A stretch of DNA of 64,000 nt from Pseudomonas chlororaphis subsp. piscium. GTDB lineage: Bacteria > Pseudomonadota > Gammaproteobacteria > Pseudomonadales > Pseudomonadaceae. Position numbers and translations under genes: made by a program. This document shows, piece after piece, positions 49,102 through 58,807 of this stretch; the stretch's first letter is position 1, and each line of letters starts with the position of its first letter. Location: contig NZ_CP027707.1 in assembly GCF_003850345.1 (NCBI RefSeq), forward strand, positions 6,005,001 through 6,069,000. Direction: 5' to 3'. The notes beneath the pieces are model-generated. The model had not been told where the DNA came from and searched no databases. It was given only the letters and a program-made list of their open reading frames with translations.

Positions 49102-49556
49102 AGCGTCTTCCCCTTCCTTTGGTTAGTTCGGCAGCGTCCAGTCTACACCGCCAGAGCACCTCGCCGGAGGGCTGCGCCAGCCATCAAGAACCCCGCAATC
49201 ACGGGCCAAAGGGAATAAATCGCCACCGGTTGGACAAGAGCCCCCCCCTGAACAACACTCCATTCATCCGTCACGCCCTCGCTCACGAATGAGCCAACTT
49301 CGTGACACATGCCCAGGCTTTTATTCGTCCTGGATGCGCAGAACCGTCAAAAAACCGGTGCATAATGCAAAAAAAAGATTAATCTGCCACAATTAGTCAA
49401 TTAGTTGACCATAAAGGCAAAAAAATAGTATTGTTTGGCCATCATAGGCCGCCAAAAAACAGACTTTTTTGCAGTAAGCCTTAGTTTTTTCAGCCTGCCT
49501 CTGTAGTGGCTTTACCCTTATCAGAGCTGGGTTTTACCTGGCAGCGACGGGATTCG
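49102..49556 (+). promoter_or_regulatory. psl operon control region
   Basis: Intergenic, markedly AT-rich from about 49340 to 49500, unlike the GC-rich flanks. It contains a FleQ-like box overlapping a TTGACC -35 (49405-49410) with TAGTAT 15 nt on, or GTATTG 17 nt on, as -10, giving a leader of roughly 110-120 nt before pslA. No small gene is evident. A G-rich dip near 49170-49250 encodes nothing recognised. Confidence 0.6.
49396..49409. promoter_or_regulatory. FleQ box at the psl promoter
   Basis: GTCAATTAGTTGAC matches the FleQ consensus GTCAATNNATTGAC with one mismatch and is an inverted repeat. It overlaps the -35 of the candidate promoter. FleQ is the c-di-GMP-responsive regulator that controls pel, psl and flagellar genes in P. 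aeruginosa. Confidence 0.75.
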
Positions 49557-50993
49557 ATGCTTACAAAATCGATTGATAGCAGGTTTCTGACCCGAACCGG
49601 ATTCATGGAACTCTTCATTTCGGGAGTGAAACTGACGCACGCCCTGTCCGCCGCCCTGCCTGGAATCCTGCTGCTCCTGAGTCTTGAATCCGCCAGCGCG
49701 GATATCTGGCCTACCGTACTTGGCCTGCTGCTGTTTTTTGCGGTGATCACCGTCATTCTGTTCCAGGCCCAGGGGGTCTACTCCGAAGAGTTCTTCAGCA
49801 ATCGCCTGCGTCTGCGCACGATGTTGGTGGCCTGGACGTCCGCCTTCTGCATCCTGCTGGTCATGTACCTGGGGCTGCACCTGCTGCCGATCTTCAGCCT
49901 GCAGGACCTGGCTGTCTGGTTCATCGCCAGCCTCGTGCTGTTTGGCATCGAGCGCCTGTTCCTGCTGCGCCTGTTCCATTCGTGGATGGCCAGGGGCAAA
50001 TACCTGCAACGCACGGTGATCCTCGGCTTCAGCGAGAGCGCGCTGTTCCTTGCCGAACACATGCAGCGCCACGGCGATATCCGCTCCGGCCTGATCGGGT
50101 TCATCGACGATCGCAGCGACCGCGTGCCCAAGGCCTTCTGCGACCTGCCCTTCCTGGGCAACACCCAGAACCTGGAAGAGCTGATCCGTTCCGAACAGGT
50201 CAACCAGGTACTGATCGCCCTGCCCTGGGCCGCGCACGCGCGCATCGGCGGGCTGGTGCACCGGCTGCGGCAGTTGTCGGTGAATGTCGCCCTGGTGCCC
50301 GACATCACCACCCTGCGTTTCGGCCACAACCGCATGACCGATGTCGGCGGCATCCTGATGTTCAACACCTCGGAGCTGCCATTGCGCGGCTGGGCGCCGC
50401 TGATCAAACGCTGCGAGGACATCCTGCTCGCCCTGCTGGGCCTGGTCCTGTTGTCCCCTGTGCTGCTGGCCACCGCAGTGGCAGTGAAACTCGATTCCAA
50501 GGGCCCCGTGTTGTTCCGGCAAAAGCGCTACGGCTACAACGACCGGCTGATCCGCGTGTTCAAGTTCCGCTCGATGTATGTCGAGCAGGCGGACCTCAAT
50601 GCCGAACGGCAAACCACTCGGGAAGACCCGCGGATCACCCGGGTCGGACGTTTCATTCGCAAAACCAGCATTGATGAGCTGCCCCAGTTGTTCAATGTGC
50701 TGATGGGCAACATGTCGATTGTCGGGCCTCGCCCACATGCCACCGCCACCAAGGCGGCGGGAGTGCCGTTCGAACAGGCGGTGCGCGAATACAGCTCGCG
50801 CCATCGGGTCAAGCCCGGTATCACCGGCTGGGCGCAGATCAATGGCTACCGGGGAGAAACCGACACCCTGCAGAAAATCCAGAAACGAGTGGAGTACGAC
50901 CTCGATTACATCTCCAAGTGGTCGGTCTGGCTGGATCTGTACATCGTTTTCATGACGGTTCCGGCCGTCCTCTCGACGAAGGAAGTCTACTGA
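49557..50993 (+). CDS. pslA: PslA, undecaprenyl-phosphate sugar-1-phosphate transferase
   Basis: 478 residues from ATG 49557, the length of P. aeruginosa PslA; an in-frame GTG 17 codons earlier is less likely. Four N-terminal membrane helices, a Rossmann-like middle ([13 protein letters not shown]) and a C-terminal bacterial sugar transferase domain with [32 protein letters not shown] and IVGPRPHA. It puts the first sugar phosphate on the lipid carrier. First gene of the psl operon; pslB starts in its stop codon (TGATG). Confidence 0.95.
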   Translation: MLTKSIDSRFLTRTGFMELFISGVKLTHALSAALPGILLLLSLESASADIWPTVLGLLLFFAVITVILFQAQGVYSEEFFSNRLRLRTMLVAWTSAFCILLVMYLGLHLLPIFSLQDLAVWFIASLVLFGIERLFLLRLFHSWMARGKYLQRTVILGFSESALFLAEHMQRHGDIRSGLIGFIDDRSDRVPKAFCDLPFLGNTQNLEELIRSEQVNQVLIALPWAAHARIGGLVHRLRQLSVNVALVPDITTLRFGHNRMTDVGGILMFNTSELPLRGWAPLIKRCEDILLALLGLVLLSPVLLATAVAVKLDSKGPVLFRQKRYGYNDRLIRVFKFRSMYVEQADLNAERQTTREDPRITRVGRFIRKTSIDELPQLFNVLMGNMSIVGPRPHATATKAAGVPFEQAVREYSSRHRVKPGITGWAQINGYRGETDTLQKIQKRVEYDLDYISKWSVWLDLYIVFMTVPAVLSTKEVY

Positions 50994-52453
50994 TGAGCGC
51001 ATTCTCTGGATTGATCCCTTGCATTATTTCCGGCGGCTCCGGCTCGCGCCTGTGGCCTGTCTCTCGGCAGAACATGCCCAAGCCATTCATACGCATGCGC
51101 GATGGACAGAGCCTGCTGCAAAAAACCTTCGTCCGCGCCAGCAATCTGCCGGACGTCAGCTGCGTGGTCACGGTGACCAACCGCGACCTGCTGTTCCGCT
51201 CGCTGGACGAATACCGCAACGTCAATCAGGGCAAGCTGGGCCTCGACCTGCTGCTCGAGCCGTTCGGCCGCAATACCGCCGTGGCCATCGCCGTGGCGGC
51301 CCTGCATGTTCGCGAGTACTGGGGCGACGAGGCGCAGCTGCTGATCCTTCCGGCCGACCACCTGATCCTCGACCAGGATGCCTTCGCCACAGCCGTGGGC
51401 AAGGCGCGCAGCCTCGCCGAAGCAGGTTATCTGGCGACCTTCGGCATTCAGCCCGACAAACCCGAGACCGGTTTCGGCTACATCGAACAGGGCCCGGCGC
51501 TGCAGGAGGGTTTCCTGGTCGCGCGCTTCGTCGAAAAACCCAACCTGGTCACCGCCCAGGCCTACGTCGACAGTGGCGACTACCTGTGGAACGCCGGGAT
51601 GTTCTGCTTCCGTGCCGATACCCTGCTGCAAGAACTGACCCTGCACGCTCCCGAGGTGCTGAGCGCCGCCCAGGCCTGCCTGGAACAAGGCATGACCCTG
51701 GACAACAAACACTGCCGCCAGCGTGAGCTCGACGCCGACAGCCTGGCCCGTGCCCCGGACGTTTCGATCGACGTGGCCCTGATGGAGCGCTCCGAGCGGG
51801 TCGCCGTGGTGCCCTGTGACCTGGGCTGGAGCGACATCGGTTCCTGGGATGCGCTGCGCCAGTTGACCCCGAGCGACGCCGCCGGCAACCAGGTCAACGG
51901 CGAAGCCATCCTGCATGACGTGAGCAACTGCTATATCGACTCGCCCAAGCGTGTACTGGGCGCCGTTGGCGTCAGCGACCTGATCATTGTCGACACCCCG
52001 GACGCGCTGCTGGTGGCCGATGCCTCGCGGACCCAGGACGTGCGCCATATCGTCACCGAACTCAAGCGCCTGGGCCACAGCGCCTACAGCCTGCACCGCA
52101 CGGTCACCCGGCCGTGGGGGACCTACACCGTGCTGGAAGAAAGCAGCCGCTTCAAGATCAAGCGCATCATGGTCAAGCCCAAGGAGTCGCTGTCGCTGCA
52201 GATGCACCATCACCGCAGCGAGCACTGGATCGTGGTCAGCGGTGCGGCCCTGATCACCAATGGCGACCTGGAGGTCCTGCTCAACAGCAACGAATCCACC
52301 TATATCCCCGCCGGTCATAAACACCGCCTGAGCAACCCCGGGATCATCGACCTGGTGATGATCGAAGTGCAAAGCGGCGAGTACCTGGGCGAAGACGACA
52401 TCGTGCGCTTCGAAGACGTCTACGGCCGCGCCCCGGTGCAGGTCAAACCATGA
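50993..52453 (+). CDS. pslB: PslB, mannose-1-phosphate guanylyltransferase / phosphomannose isomerase
   Basis: 486 residues from the ATG overlapping pslA. The N-terminal nucleotidyltransferase carries GGSGSRLWPVSR and FVEKPN; the C-terminal cupin is the isomerase (RPWGTYTVLEE, QMHHHRSEHWIVVSG, metal histidines). It supplies GDP-mannose for Psl, and could also serve other mannose polymers. The upstream reading extension is rejected because it lies inside pslA. Confidence 0.96.
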   Translation: MSAFSGLIPCIISGGSGSRLWPVSRQNMPKPFIRMRDGQSLLQKTFVRASNLPDVSCVVTVTNRDLLFRSLDEYRNVNQGKLGLDLLLEPFGRNTAVAIAVAALHVREYWGDEAQLLILPADHLILDQDAFATAVGKARSLAEAGYLATFGIQPDKPETGFGYIEQGPALQEGFLVARFVEKPNLVTAQAYVDSGDYLWNAGMFCFRADTLLQELTLHAPEVLSAAQACLEQGMTLDNKHCRQRELDADSLARAPDVSIDVALMERSERVAVVPCDLGWSDIGSWDALRQLTPSDAAGNQVNGEAILHDVSNCYIDSPKRVLGAVGVSDLIIVDTPDALLVADASRTQDVRHIVTELKRLGHSAYSLHRTVTRPWGTYTVLEESSRFKIKRIMVKPKESLSLQMHHHRSEHWIVVSGAALITNGDLEVLLNSNESTYIPAGHKHRLSNPGIIDLVMIEVQSGEYLGEDDIVRFEDVYGRAPVQVKP

Positions 52454-53364
52454 TGAAGGTGGCGCTGATCATTCCCACCCGCAACGCCGGAGCGCACCTC
52501 GATCGGTTGCTCCCGGCGCTGACCGCCCAGACGCTGCAACCGGACACCGTGCTGGTGGTCGACAGCAGCTCGACGGACGACACCGTCAGCCGCTTCCGGC
52601 AGTTCGGTGCCCGGGTGGAGGTCATCGCCGCCCAGCAGTTCAACCATGGCGGCACCCGGCGCTGGGCGAGCGAACAGGTGGATGCCGACGCGCTGATCCT
52701 GCTGACCCAGGATGCGATTCCGGCCACGCCCCAGACCTTCGCCAACCTGATCCAGGAGCTGGAGGAGGATCCACGGATCGGCCTCGCCTACGGTCGTCAG
52801 CTGCCGCACCCCGGGGCCGGGATTCTCGAGGCGCAGTCGCGCCACTTCAACTACAGCCCGCAGAGCCGCAGCAAAAGCCTGGCCGACGCCGAGGAGCTGG
52901 GGATCAAGACCTGCTTCAGTTCGGACTCGTTTTCCGTCTACCGGCGCAGCGCCCTGCAAGCGGTGGGCGGCTTTCCCGAGGATGTGATCGGCAGCGAGGA
53001 CGCCCACGTCGCCGCGCGCATGCTGCTCAACGGTTATCTGGTGCGCTATGCCGCCAGTGCGTGCGTGCAGCATTCCCACAGCTACAGTCTGATGCAGGAG
53101 TTCCGCCGTTATTTCGATATCGGCGTGTTTTATGGCCGCGAGCCCTGGATCCGCGAAGCCTTCGGCACCGCGGGCGGAGAAGGCAAACGTTACGTCCAGG
53201 CCGAGTTGCGCGCCTTGCGTGACGCCGGCCAGTTGCAACGCGTACCGGAAGTACTGCTGCGCAGCGCGCTGAAGCTGCTGGGCTATCGCCTCGGCCACGC
53301 CGAACAGCATCTGCCGACACCGCTCAAGCGTCGCTTGAGCATGTTCTCAAACTACTGGACCTGA
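52450..53364 (+). CDS. pslC: PslC, family 2 glycosyltransferase
   Basis: 304 residues, as in PAO1. GT-A fold: IPTRNAGAHLDRLLPAL, VDSSSTDDT and the TQDAIPAT acidic motif near 80. A GSEDAHVAARMLLNG segment near 178-192 supplies the catalytic base region. It overlaps pslB by 4 bp. Donor sugar cannot be assigned from sequence. Confidence 0.93.
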   Translation: MMKVALIIPTRNAGAHLDRLLPALTAQTLQPDTVLVVDSSSTDDTVSRFRQFGARVEVIAAQQFNHGGTRRWASEQVDADALILLTQDAIPATPQTFANLIQELEEDPRIGLAYGRQLPHPGAGILEAQSRHFNYSPQSRSKSLADAEELGIKTCFSSDSFSVYRRSALQAVGGFPEDVIGSEDAHVAARMLLNGYLVRYAASACVQHSHSYSLMQEFRRYFDIGVFYGREPWIREAFGTAGGEGKRYVQAELRALRDAGQLQRVPEVLLRSALKLLGYRLGHAEQHLPTPLKRRLSMFSNYWT

Positions 53365-53371
53365 GCTGTCA

Positions 53372-54205
53372 ATGATGACTATTAACCGACCTTCCCGGCT
53401 TTGTCTGTTGAGCATCCTGACCGCCTCCCTGTGGCTGGGCGGCTGTTCGACTCCCGCGCATGTCGCGCTCCCCGACGGCGATACCCTCAAGGCCCGCCAT
53501 GAGGCGGCACTGACCCTGGCCGACCTGCCACCCGCCCAGGTGCTGATCCAGAGCGGCGACACCCTGCGCATCGTGCGCGATGCCCAGGAGCCGGCCAGCT
53601 CCGACGACATGACGATGTTCGTGGTGCGACCGGACGGTTTCATCTCGATGCCCAACATCGGCCGGATCAAGGCCGCGCTGCTGACCCCGGAAGACCTGGG
53701 CAAGGAAATCACCAAACGCTACACACGTGTCTACCGCGAGCCCGAAGTGACCGTGAACATCGCCATTGCCCCGAGCAACCGGGTGTTCATCGGCGGCGCG
53801 GTGGCCAACCCGTCGTTCTTCAACCTGGCCGGAACCGTGTCGGTGGAACAGGCCCTGCTCAGCTCCGGTGGCGTGCTGCCCTCGGCCGACAGCTCCAACA
53901 TCGCCCTGCTCAGGACCGGCCCCGACGGCAAGTACAAGATGTACTTCGTCGACCTCAGCAACATGCTCAGCAACCCCAATCATCCGCTGGTCGCCCTGCA
54001 GCGCGGCGACCTGATCTACGTGCCGCAATCGACCATCGGCAGCACGGTGGAAGCGGTGGACATGTACTTCACCAAGCTGTTCCCGATCAACAAGGGGATT
54101 GGTGTCGGCTTCAACTATGACCTCAACACCCAGGACGTGAAAAACAGCGGTAACACCATCAACAACTTCACCAGCAGTTCCACCGGTACCGGGACGGGGC
54201 AGTAA
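53372..54205 (+). CDS. pslD: PslD, outer-membrane polysaccharide export lipoprotein
   Basis: 277 residues. Signal with lipobox LGGC (Cys25 in this numbering). Poly-export domain with LIQSGDTLRIVRD, RPDGFISMPNIGRIKA, EVTVNIA, and two SLBB-type segments (VFIGGAVANPSFFNLAG; PLVALQRGDLIYVP). It is a Wza-type protein, slightly longer than PslD of PAO1. The weak ribosome site may mean coupling to pslC, 7 bp upstream. Confidence 0.93.
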   Translation: MMTINRPSRLCLLSILTASLWLGGCSTPAHVALPDGDTLKARHEAALTLADLPPAQVLIQSGDTLRIVRDAQEPASSDDMTMFVVRPDGFISMPNIGRIKAALLTPEDLGKEITKRYTRVYREPEVTVNIAIAPSNRVFIGGAVANPSFFNLAGTVSVEQALLSSGGVLPSADSSNIALLRTGPDGKYKMYFVDLSNMLSNPNHPLVALQRGDLIYVPQSTIGSTVEAVDMYFTKLFPINKGIGVGFNYDLNTQDVKNSGNTINNFTSSSTGTGTGQ

Positions 54206-54272
54206 ACAGGATCGATACGTTAGATCGGCCTCCATCAGCCACTGCTACAAGTACTTTCAACGGAGTGATCCC

Positions 54273-56255
54273 GTGATCGAAATACGCTCTCTACGCGACC
54301 TGTTACGCCTGTTCTTCATATTCCGCCGCGAGTTCAAGCTGGCGGTCATCACTACCATCGTGGTCGCGGTGCTGGGCGCCTTCCTGCTGCCAACGCGCTA
54401 CGAGTCGGACGCGCGCCTGCTGGTCAAGCCCGGGCGCGACAGCACCACGGTGCCGATCGAGGCCGGTAATCGCCAGACGCTGATCTCGCCCAGCACCCAG
54501 CACGACCCGATCGTCGATGAGGAAAAGATGCTCACCGGTCGCCCCATCGTGCACATCGTCGCCCAGCGCTACCTGGAACTGAGCGCGGCCGCCGAACCCC
54601 AGGGTTTCTGGAAGACCCTCAAGTTCTACGCCAAGCAAGCCATGGGCACGGCCATCGACGCCCTGCGCAGCCTGCTGCAACTGGTCGGTCTGTCGGAGCC
54701 GCAGAGCCCGCAAGACCGCCTGGCGACCCGCCTGGAAAAGAACTTCCAGGCCAGCCATGAAGCGGGATCGTCGGTGATCGATATCAGCTTTACCTGGGAC
54801 GACCCGGAAATCGCCCAGCAAGTGGTGAAGATCTGGGTCGACACCTTCCTCGAGGAGCGCGCCCGAGTGCTCGGGCGTAAAAGCCTCTATGCCTTCTATG
54901 AGGGCGAAGGCAACAAGGTCGCCGCGCAGATCCTCAGCCTCAAGGAACAGTTGCAGGGCCGCCTGAAGCAGATCGATTCGATCAGCGTCGAAGCTCGCCT
55001 GGAAAACCTCACCAGCCAGATCGACCGGCTGACCGACGCCCGGGTCAATGCGCAGAACCAGCTGTCCGGGATCAGCAGCTTCCTGATCAACGCCCGCCAG
55101 CAGATCCTCGATCAGCCCGGCGAAGTGGTGACCAGTCGCGAGACCAGCCTCAACCCGACCCAGCTCGACCTCAAGCGCCAGCTCAACACCCTGCAAGTGG
55201 AACGCGCGCGCCTGCTGCGCACCTATTTGCCCGAGGCGCCGGCGGTCAAGCAGATCGAACAGAACATCCACGACCTGCAGGCCCTCAGCGAACAGGAAGA
55301 GACCCGTCTGGAACGCTCGAAGAACACCGCGCCCAATAGCCTGGTGACCAACGTCAAGCAGCAGGTCATCGATGCCCAGCTGCAACAACGCCGGCTGACC
55401 GGGCAGATCGAGAACTACGACAAGACCCTTGCCGCCCTGCGTACCGAGCGCGACCGGGTACTGACCGACGAGCCTGAACTCAACCGCCTGACCCAGCAGT
55501 TGCGCACCGCCGAAAAGAGCTACGCGCTGTACTCGGAAAACCTGGAACAGGCGCGTATCGACCACGAGCTCGACAGCAGCCAGATCAGCAACATCGCGAT
55601 CATCGAGCACGCCACCTTCAACCCGGCGCGGGTCTTCCCCAAGAGCCTGCTGATCCTGCTGTTCGCTATTCCCGCGGGGATCGCCGTGGGTCTTTTGACC
55701 ATCTATGTCTGCTACCTGCTGGACCAGCGCATCCACGACGGCTCGCGCCTGCCGGAGCTGTTCCAGGTGCCGCTGTGGGGCAGCGTGCCGGACCTCGAGG
55801 ACGCCACGCCCGCGGCAATGACCGCGAGCATCTACCGCCTCTACAGCCTGTTGCCCATGGACCGCATCGAGAGCCAGGGCTTGACCCTGGGCCTGACCTC
55901 GGCGCGCCATGGCGAAGGCGTGAGTTTCATCCTCGAACGCCTGCGCCGCCTGCTGGAGGAACGCGGCCAACGCGTGCGGGTCAACGACAGCGCGCCGGCC
56001 CAGCCCGGTGAAGTGCTGCTGCTGGACGCCTCGGCCCTGCTGTCGAACCAGGAGGCCTTCCTGATCCTGCGCCGCGCCGACCTGATCGCCCTGGTGATCG
56101 AGGCTCGGACCAGCACCGTGCCGATGATCGAGAATGCAATGTCGCTGCTGACCACCGCTTTCGGCAAGGTCGACGGGCTGATCCTCAACCGTCGCCGCTT
56201 CGAAGTGCCGTCCAGGGTGTTGGAGCGGATCAACAGCTGGCGCGGTGCGGCCTGA
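54273..56255 (+). CDS. pslE: PslE, Wzz/Wzc-like polysaccharide co-polymerase
   Basis: 660 residues, starting at GTG 54273 after CGGAG. Wzz domain at about 10-110 with the first membrane helix, a long coiled-coil periplasmic part, then the second helix at about 460-485 (LLILLFAIPAGIAVGLLTIY). The cytoplasmic tail has a bacterial tyrosine kinase-like fold, but the Walker A position reads TSARHGEGVS without the lysine, and no C-terminal tyrosine cluster exists. So it is a chain-length regulator, not an active kinase. pslF starts in its stop codon. Confidence 0.93.
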   Translation: MIEIRSLRDLLRLFFIFRREFKLAVITTIVVAVLGAFLLPTRYESDARLLVKPGRDSTTVPIEAGNRQTLISPSTQHDPIVDEEKMLTGRPIVHIVAQRYLELSAAAEPQGFWKTLKFYAKQAMGTAIDALRSLLQLVGLSEPQSPQDRLATRLEKNFQASHEAGSSVIDISFTWDDPEIAQQVVKIWVDTFLEERARVLGRKSLYAFYEGEGNKVAAQILSLKEQLQGRLKQIDSISVEARLENLTSQIDRLTDARVNAQNQLSGISSFLINARQQILDQPGEVVTSRETSLNPTQLDLKRQLNTLQVERARLLRTYLPEAPAVKQIEQNIHDLQALSEQEETRLERSKNTAPNSLVTNVKQQVIDAQLQQRRLTGQIENYDKTLAALRTERDRVLTDEPELNRLTQQLRTAEKSYALYSENLEQARIDHELDSSQISNIAIIEHATFNPARVFPKSLLILLFAIPAGIAVGLLTIYVCYLLDQRIHDGSRLPELFQVPLWGSVPDLEDATPAAMTASIYRLYSLLPMDRIESQGLTLGLTSARHGEGVSFILERLRRLLEERGQRVRVNDSAPAQPGEVLLLDASALLSNQEAFLILRRADLIALVIEARTSTVPMIENAMSLLTTAFGKVDGLILNRRRFEVPSRVLERINSWRGAA

Positions 56256-57436
56256 TGCGTATCGCCTTGCTGGCCCCGCTGCCGCCGGAACAGACCGGTA
56301 TCGCCGACTACGCCGCGCATTTCAGCAATGCGCTGCGCGGCCTTGGCATCGAAGTGCTGACACCGCTGGCCGGCTGTCACGATCCAGCGGAGCAGCTGAC
56401 GCGCCTGCGCGCCTTCGACTGGACGGGCGTCGACCTGGTGCACGCCGAACTCGGGGGTGGCCGCTTCGGCGAATTCCAGGCGCTCGACTACCTGAGCACC
56501 GAACAACCGCGGATCCCCCGCACGGCCACCGTGCATGACCCGGAACGCCTGATCTGGCGGCGCGCCCGGCTGTTCTGGCCGCTGACCCTGCTCGAACGCC
56601 TGCCGCACCCGCTGCCGCAAGCGGCGGCGCTGCTCGCCGACCCGCTGACCCTGCACGAAGAACGGCGCCTGGCCCGCGGCATGCGCCGGCTGATTACCCT
56701 GACCCGGCTGGGCGGCGACTGCCTGCGCCAGCGCATGGGCCTGCAACCGCAACAGGTGGCGGTGATCGCCCACGGCAACCTGCCGATCCCCGCGGCCGAA
56801 CTGCCGCCGCTGGTGCCATTGCGCCTGCTGTACTTCGGCTTCATCTACCGCGGCAAGGGCATCGAGGACCTGATCGAAGCCCTGGCCCGCACCCTGGCGG
56901 CCAACCCGCAGTGCCGTGGTCAGGTGCGCCTGACGCTGGCCGGTGGCACCGCCCCGGAAATGACCTTCGACCCGGCCGGCAACTACCTCGACGGCCTGCG
57001 CCAGCGCATTCGCGAACTGCAACTGGACGATGTGGTGGACTGGCAACTGGACCTGCCGTCCGCCGAGATCGCCAGCACCATCCAGGCCCACCATGTGATG
57101 GTGCTGCCGTACCGGGAATCGAAAAAACTCGCCTGGCTCGGCCAGATGCGCGGCACCAGCGGCGCCCTGTCCTGGGCCAATGCCTGTGGTCGCGGGGTTA
57201 TCACCTCCAATGCCCGGGCCTTTGCCGAGGAGGTTGCCGGCGGCAATGGCGTGACCTATCAGCAAGGCGATGTCGAAGCGCTGAGCCAGCACCTGAGCCG
57301 CCTGGTGCTGGAGCCCGAACTGGCGCGCCAGTGGGCCGCGCGGGCCAGCGAAGCCGGGCAACAGCGCGAGTGGAGCGCCACCGCGCGGCGCTTCGCCGAA
57401 CTGTTCAATGAAGTGTGTAAGGAGCGATCGAAATGA
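56255..57436 (+). CDS. pslF: PslF, family 4 glycosyltransferase
   Basis: 393 residues, GT-B fold. N-terminal LLAPLPPEQTGIADYAAHFSNAL donor-domain start; C-terminal FGFIYRGKGIEDLIEAL and MRGTSGALSWANACGRGVITSN, the nucleotide-sugar-binding face. The E-x7-E pattern of typical GT4 enzymes is poorly kept (PYRESKKLAWLGQMRG). One-base overlap with pslE, 4 bp with pslG. Confidence 0.92.
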   Translation: MRIALLAPLPPEQTGIADYAAHFSNALRGLGIEVLTPLAGCHDPAEQLTRLRAFDWTGVDLVHAELGGGRFGEFQALDYLSTEQPRIPRTATVHDPERLIWRRARLFWPLTLLERLPHPLPQAAALLADPLTLHEERRLARGMRRLITLTRLGGDCLRQRMGLQPQQVAVIAHGNLPIPAAELPPLVPLRLLYFGFIYRGKGIEDLIEALARTLAANPQCRGQVRLTLAGGTAPEMTFDPAGNYLDGLRQRIRELQLDDVVDWQLDLPSAEIASTIQAHHVMVLPYRESKKLAWLGQMRGTSGALSWANACGRGVITSNARAFAEEVAGGNGVTYQQGDVEALSQHLSRLVLEPELARQWAARASEAGQQREWSATARRFAELFNEVCKERSK

Positions 57437-58782
57437 AGACCCGACCAGGCCTCGAACGTCGCCCTCTATTGCGCTATCTGCCGCTGGTGGCCGCGCTGGC
57501 GGTGGGCGGCGCCCTGCTGCTCAGCGAACAGGTCGATGCCACGCCAATCAACCTGGCCCCCGATCGCACCCTGGTGTGGAAGGACTACCTGGGGGTCAAC
57601 GCGCACTTCCTGTGGTTCACCCCGCAGCAATACCGCAAACAGATCGCCGCCTATAAACAGCTCGGCCTGCAATGGGTACGGGTCGACCTGCACTGGGATC
57701 GGCTCGAGCCCACCGAAGAGGGTTACCAGCTCAGCACCCTCGACGAACTGGACCGGACCCTGAGCGATTCGAAACTCAAATCGCTGTTCTACCTGGTGGG
57801 CTCGGCGCCCTTCGTCACCACCGCCCCCAAGGGTGGGCCCTTCCAGGATCAGTACCCGCCGCGGGATCCGAAAGTCTTCGCCACGCGCATGGCCATGCTG
57901 GCCCAGCGTTACCCGAACATCGACGCCTGGCAGGCGTGGAATGAACAGAACATACCCAACAACTGGCGGCCGAAACCCGATGCCAAAGGCTACGGCGAGC
58001 TGTTGCTGGCAACTCATCAAGCCCTGAACCAGGTGGCGCCGGACAAGATCCAGGTCATGGGCGGCATGGCCTACTACAGCCAGATGCCGACCCAGCGCAA
58101 CGCGCTGATGTTCGAGAAACTCGGCGAACTGGGCGTGCAGAGCCTGGGCATGGTCGCCGCCTATCACCCGTATTCGGAAACCCCGGAAAGCGATGAGCCG
58201 GGCAAGAACGAAGTGCTGCTGCGCGGCAAGCAGCTCAACGACATGCTGCACGGCGCCGGCCTGAAGAGGGTCTGGGCCACCGAGTGGGGCTGGTCGAGCT
58301 ACGCGGGGCCCAAGGAGATGCAGCGGCTGATTGGCGTCGACGGCCAGGCCGACTACACCCTGCGCCGCCTGGCGTTGATGAGCGATCAGGACTACGAGCG
58401 GATCTTCCTCTTCGCCCTTTCCGATCTCGACTCGCGCGCCTCGGCCCGCGACCAGCATTACGGCCTGCTCGACCTCAACGGCGAACCCAAGCCGGTGTAC
58501 AAGGCGCTCGCGCAGTTTCTCGAGATTACCGGCGCACGCCTCAAGCCCGGCAAGACACCGGAGCTTGCAAACCTGCCCGACACTTTCTACAGCGTGTCCT
58601 GGACCCGCGACGACGGTAAGCGCCTGCTGATGTTCTGGAGCGCCAAGGGCGGCACCATCCGCTTGCCCCAGGTGCAGCAGGCCGAGCTCTACGATCCGCT
58701 CAGCGGAACCCGGGCCAGTCTCGACGCCGCGGACGGCATCCAGCCGACCGTGAAATCGTCCCTGCAGATTCTCGTGTGGTAA
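57433..58782 (+). CDS. pslG: PslG, family 39 glycoside hydrolase
   Basis: 449 residues. An uncleaved N-terminal anchor or signal (about 15-35) precedes a TIM barrel. The acid/base Glu171 is in WNEQN and the nucleophile Glu284 in ATEWGWSS, matching PAO1 Glu165 and Glu276 with a small shift. PslG hydrolyses Psl chains and can disrupt biofilms when added externally; within the operon it probably edits polymer. The overlap at the start (ATGA) couples it to pslF. Confidence 0.95.
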   Translation: MKTRPGLERRPLLRYLPLVAALAVGGALLLSEQVDATPINLAPDRTLVWKDYLGVNAHFLWFTPQQYRKQIAAYKQLGLQWVRVDLHWDRLEPTEEGYQLSTLDELDRTLSDSKLKSLFYLVGSAPFVTTAPKGGPFQDQYPPRDPKVFATRMAMLAQRYPNIDAWQAWNEQNIPNNWRPKPDAKGYGELLLATHQALNQVAPDKIQVMGGMAYYSQMPTQRNALMFEKLGELGVQSLGMVAAYHPYSETPESDEPGKNEVLLRGKQLNDMLHGAGLKRVWATEWGWSSYAGPKEMQRLIGVDGQADYTLRRLALMSDQDYERIFLFALSDLDSRASARDQHYGLLDLNGEPKPVYKALAQFLEITGARLKPGKTPELANLPDTFYSVSWTRDDGKRLLMFWSAKGGTIRLPQVQQAELYDPLSGTRASLDAADGIQPTVKSSLQILVW

Positions 58783-58807
58783 TCGATCTCGACCTGGAGT
58801 GCCGTAC

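Noticed and set aside
50918..50992. Upstream in-frame extension of pslB
   Set aside because: It lies wholly inside pslA; the family start and ATG overlap at 50993 fit better.
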